From Mucilaginibacter sp. KACC 22773 (GTDB lineage: Bacteria; Bacteroidota; Bacteroidia; Sphingobacteriales; Sphingobacteriaceae): DNA of 64,000 nucleotides. Positions 63,678 to 64,000 of this stretch are shown here, in pieces (the stretch's first letter is position 1; every line of letters starts with the position of its first letter). A program made the translations under genes and the position numbers. The notes beneath the pieces are model-generated. The model saw only the letters and a list, made by a program, of their open reading frames with translations, searched no databases and was not told where the DNA came from. The stretch covers positions 2,666,001 through 2,730,000 of the forward strand of contig NZ_CP117883.1 in the NCBI RefSeq assembly GCF_028736215.1, written 5' to 3'.

Positions 63678-63701
63678 TTGTCAAAAATTTAGTTGTAAAA
63701 C

Positions 63702-63731
63702 AAAAAAGTCCCCGCTTGTTACGGCGGAGAC
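63702..63731 (-). terminator. Minus-strand terminator without an obvious gene
   Basis: On the minus strand GTCTCCGC / GCGGGGAC (one G-U pair, 8-base loop) is followed by six T. The only sequence it could terminate is the 145-base gap up to the HAD gene start, so it suggests a small minus-strand RNA. Confidence 0.6.
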
Positions 63732-63876
63732 CTCTATGGAACCAACCTCCTGCTAAGCTGGCCCACATTAACCTTATCACATTTCAAAAGTGTAGATTAA
63801 TAATGAAGAAAGTATGAACTTCGTTTTTATACCTAAGCTTAATTTTACATCTTAGCAAAAAAGCCGGATAATTTGT

Positions 63877-64000
63877 ATGCAGAAGCCCGATAGCCTTATT
63901 TTTGACATGGATGGAACCCTTTGGGACGCTGTTGACACGTACACCAATTCATGGAATCTAACTTTTGAAAAACTTGATATAAACAGGATAATAAACCGCA
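63877..64000 (+). CDS. HAD-family hydrolase, N-terminal part (cut by window edge)
   Basis: The last 41 codons of the window, from the ATG at 63877, read QKPDSLIFDMDGTLWDAVDTY followed by TNSWNLTFEKLDINRIINR. FDMDGTLWD is HAD motif I (nucleophile Asp and acid/base Asp), as in phosphoglycolate phosphatase-like phosphatases. The start of a helical cap domain follows. The frame is open at the end of the window. Function beyond phosphatase-like hydrolase cannot be judged. Confidence 0.9.
   Translation, partial: MQKPDSLIFDMDGTLWDAVDTYTNSWNLTFEKLDINRIINR

Overview
The window looks like a chromosome segment of a Bacteroidota bacterium, most likely family Sphingobacteriaceae and possibly Mucilaginibacter or Pedobacter (inference from gene content; no 16S rRNA is present). 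Supporting signs are a SusC/SusD polysaccharide utilisation locus (PUL) with a hybrid two-component regulator, TAnnTTTG-type promoters, lipoproteins with a Cys-Lys-Lys start, a tmRNA encoding the tag GENNYALAA, and Bacteroidota-typical families (DUF1573, DUF4202, fused E1 alpha-beta dehydrogenase, FtsX permeases).

Layout. 1-4122: a LytTR-type response regulator (cut by the window edge) and its LytS-like kinase, a SnoaL-like protein, a small barrel-like protein and a lipoprotein hydrolase. 4250-6251: ssrA (tmRNA), followed by a broken tyrosine recombinase fused by deletion to a broken GH97 glycosidase, the scar of an element inserted beside ssrA. 6458-26946: a PUL with an intact core (GH5 plus ricin-type lectin domain, HTCS regulator, SusC, SusD, surface glycan-binding lipoprotein, BACON-GH5, GH3) and a decaying right flank (GH2 fragment, CE1-type esterase fragment, GH43 with a stop and a frameshift, orphan signal peptide). 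The intact set resembles beta-1,4-glucan/xyloglucan loci: lipoprotein GH5 cuts at the surface, SGBP and SusCD bind and import, GH3 trims oligosaccharides, and the HTCS senses them.

27212-50054: general genes. These are an AraC-HTH/FtsX permease fusion, a MATE pump, VOC and DUF4202 proteins, a PEP mutase-like enzyme, an aminotransferase, a DUF1573 protein, a fused E1 alpha-beta 2-oxoacid dehydrogenase, a nitroreductase, two convergent L,D-transpeptidases of different types, a GH26 mannanase coupled to a DinB-like protein, proBA, a TonB receptor without SusD, and an ohr gene with a stop at codon 5.

50255-64000: a nucleic-acid-metabolism neighbourhood. It holds a radical SAM/DUF4130 pair thought to act on DNA, a candidate structured ncRNA with promoter and terminator, PIN-PhoH, a beta-CASP MBL nuclease, an MsbA-like ABC exporter operon with a SAM hydroxide adenosyltransferase, a second PhoH, purC, a STAS protein, RNase Z, another MBL protein and the start of a HAD hydrolase. 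Inverted-repeat elements sit directly behind several stop codons (38938, 55925, 60276). No CRISPR array, intact insertion sequence or tRNA was seen.
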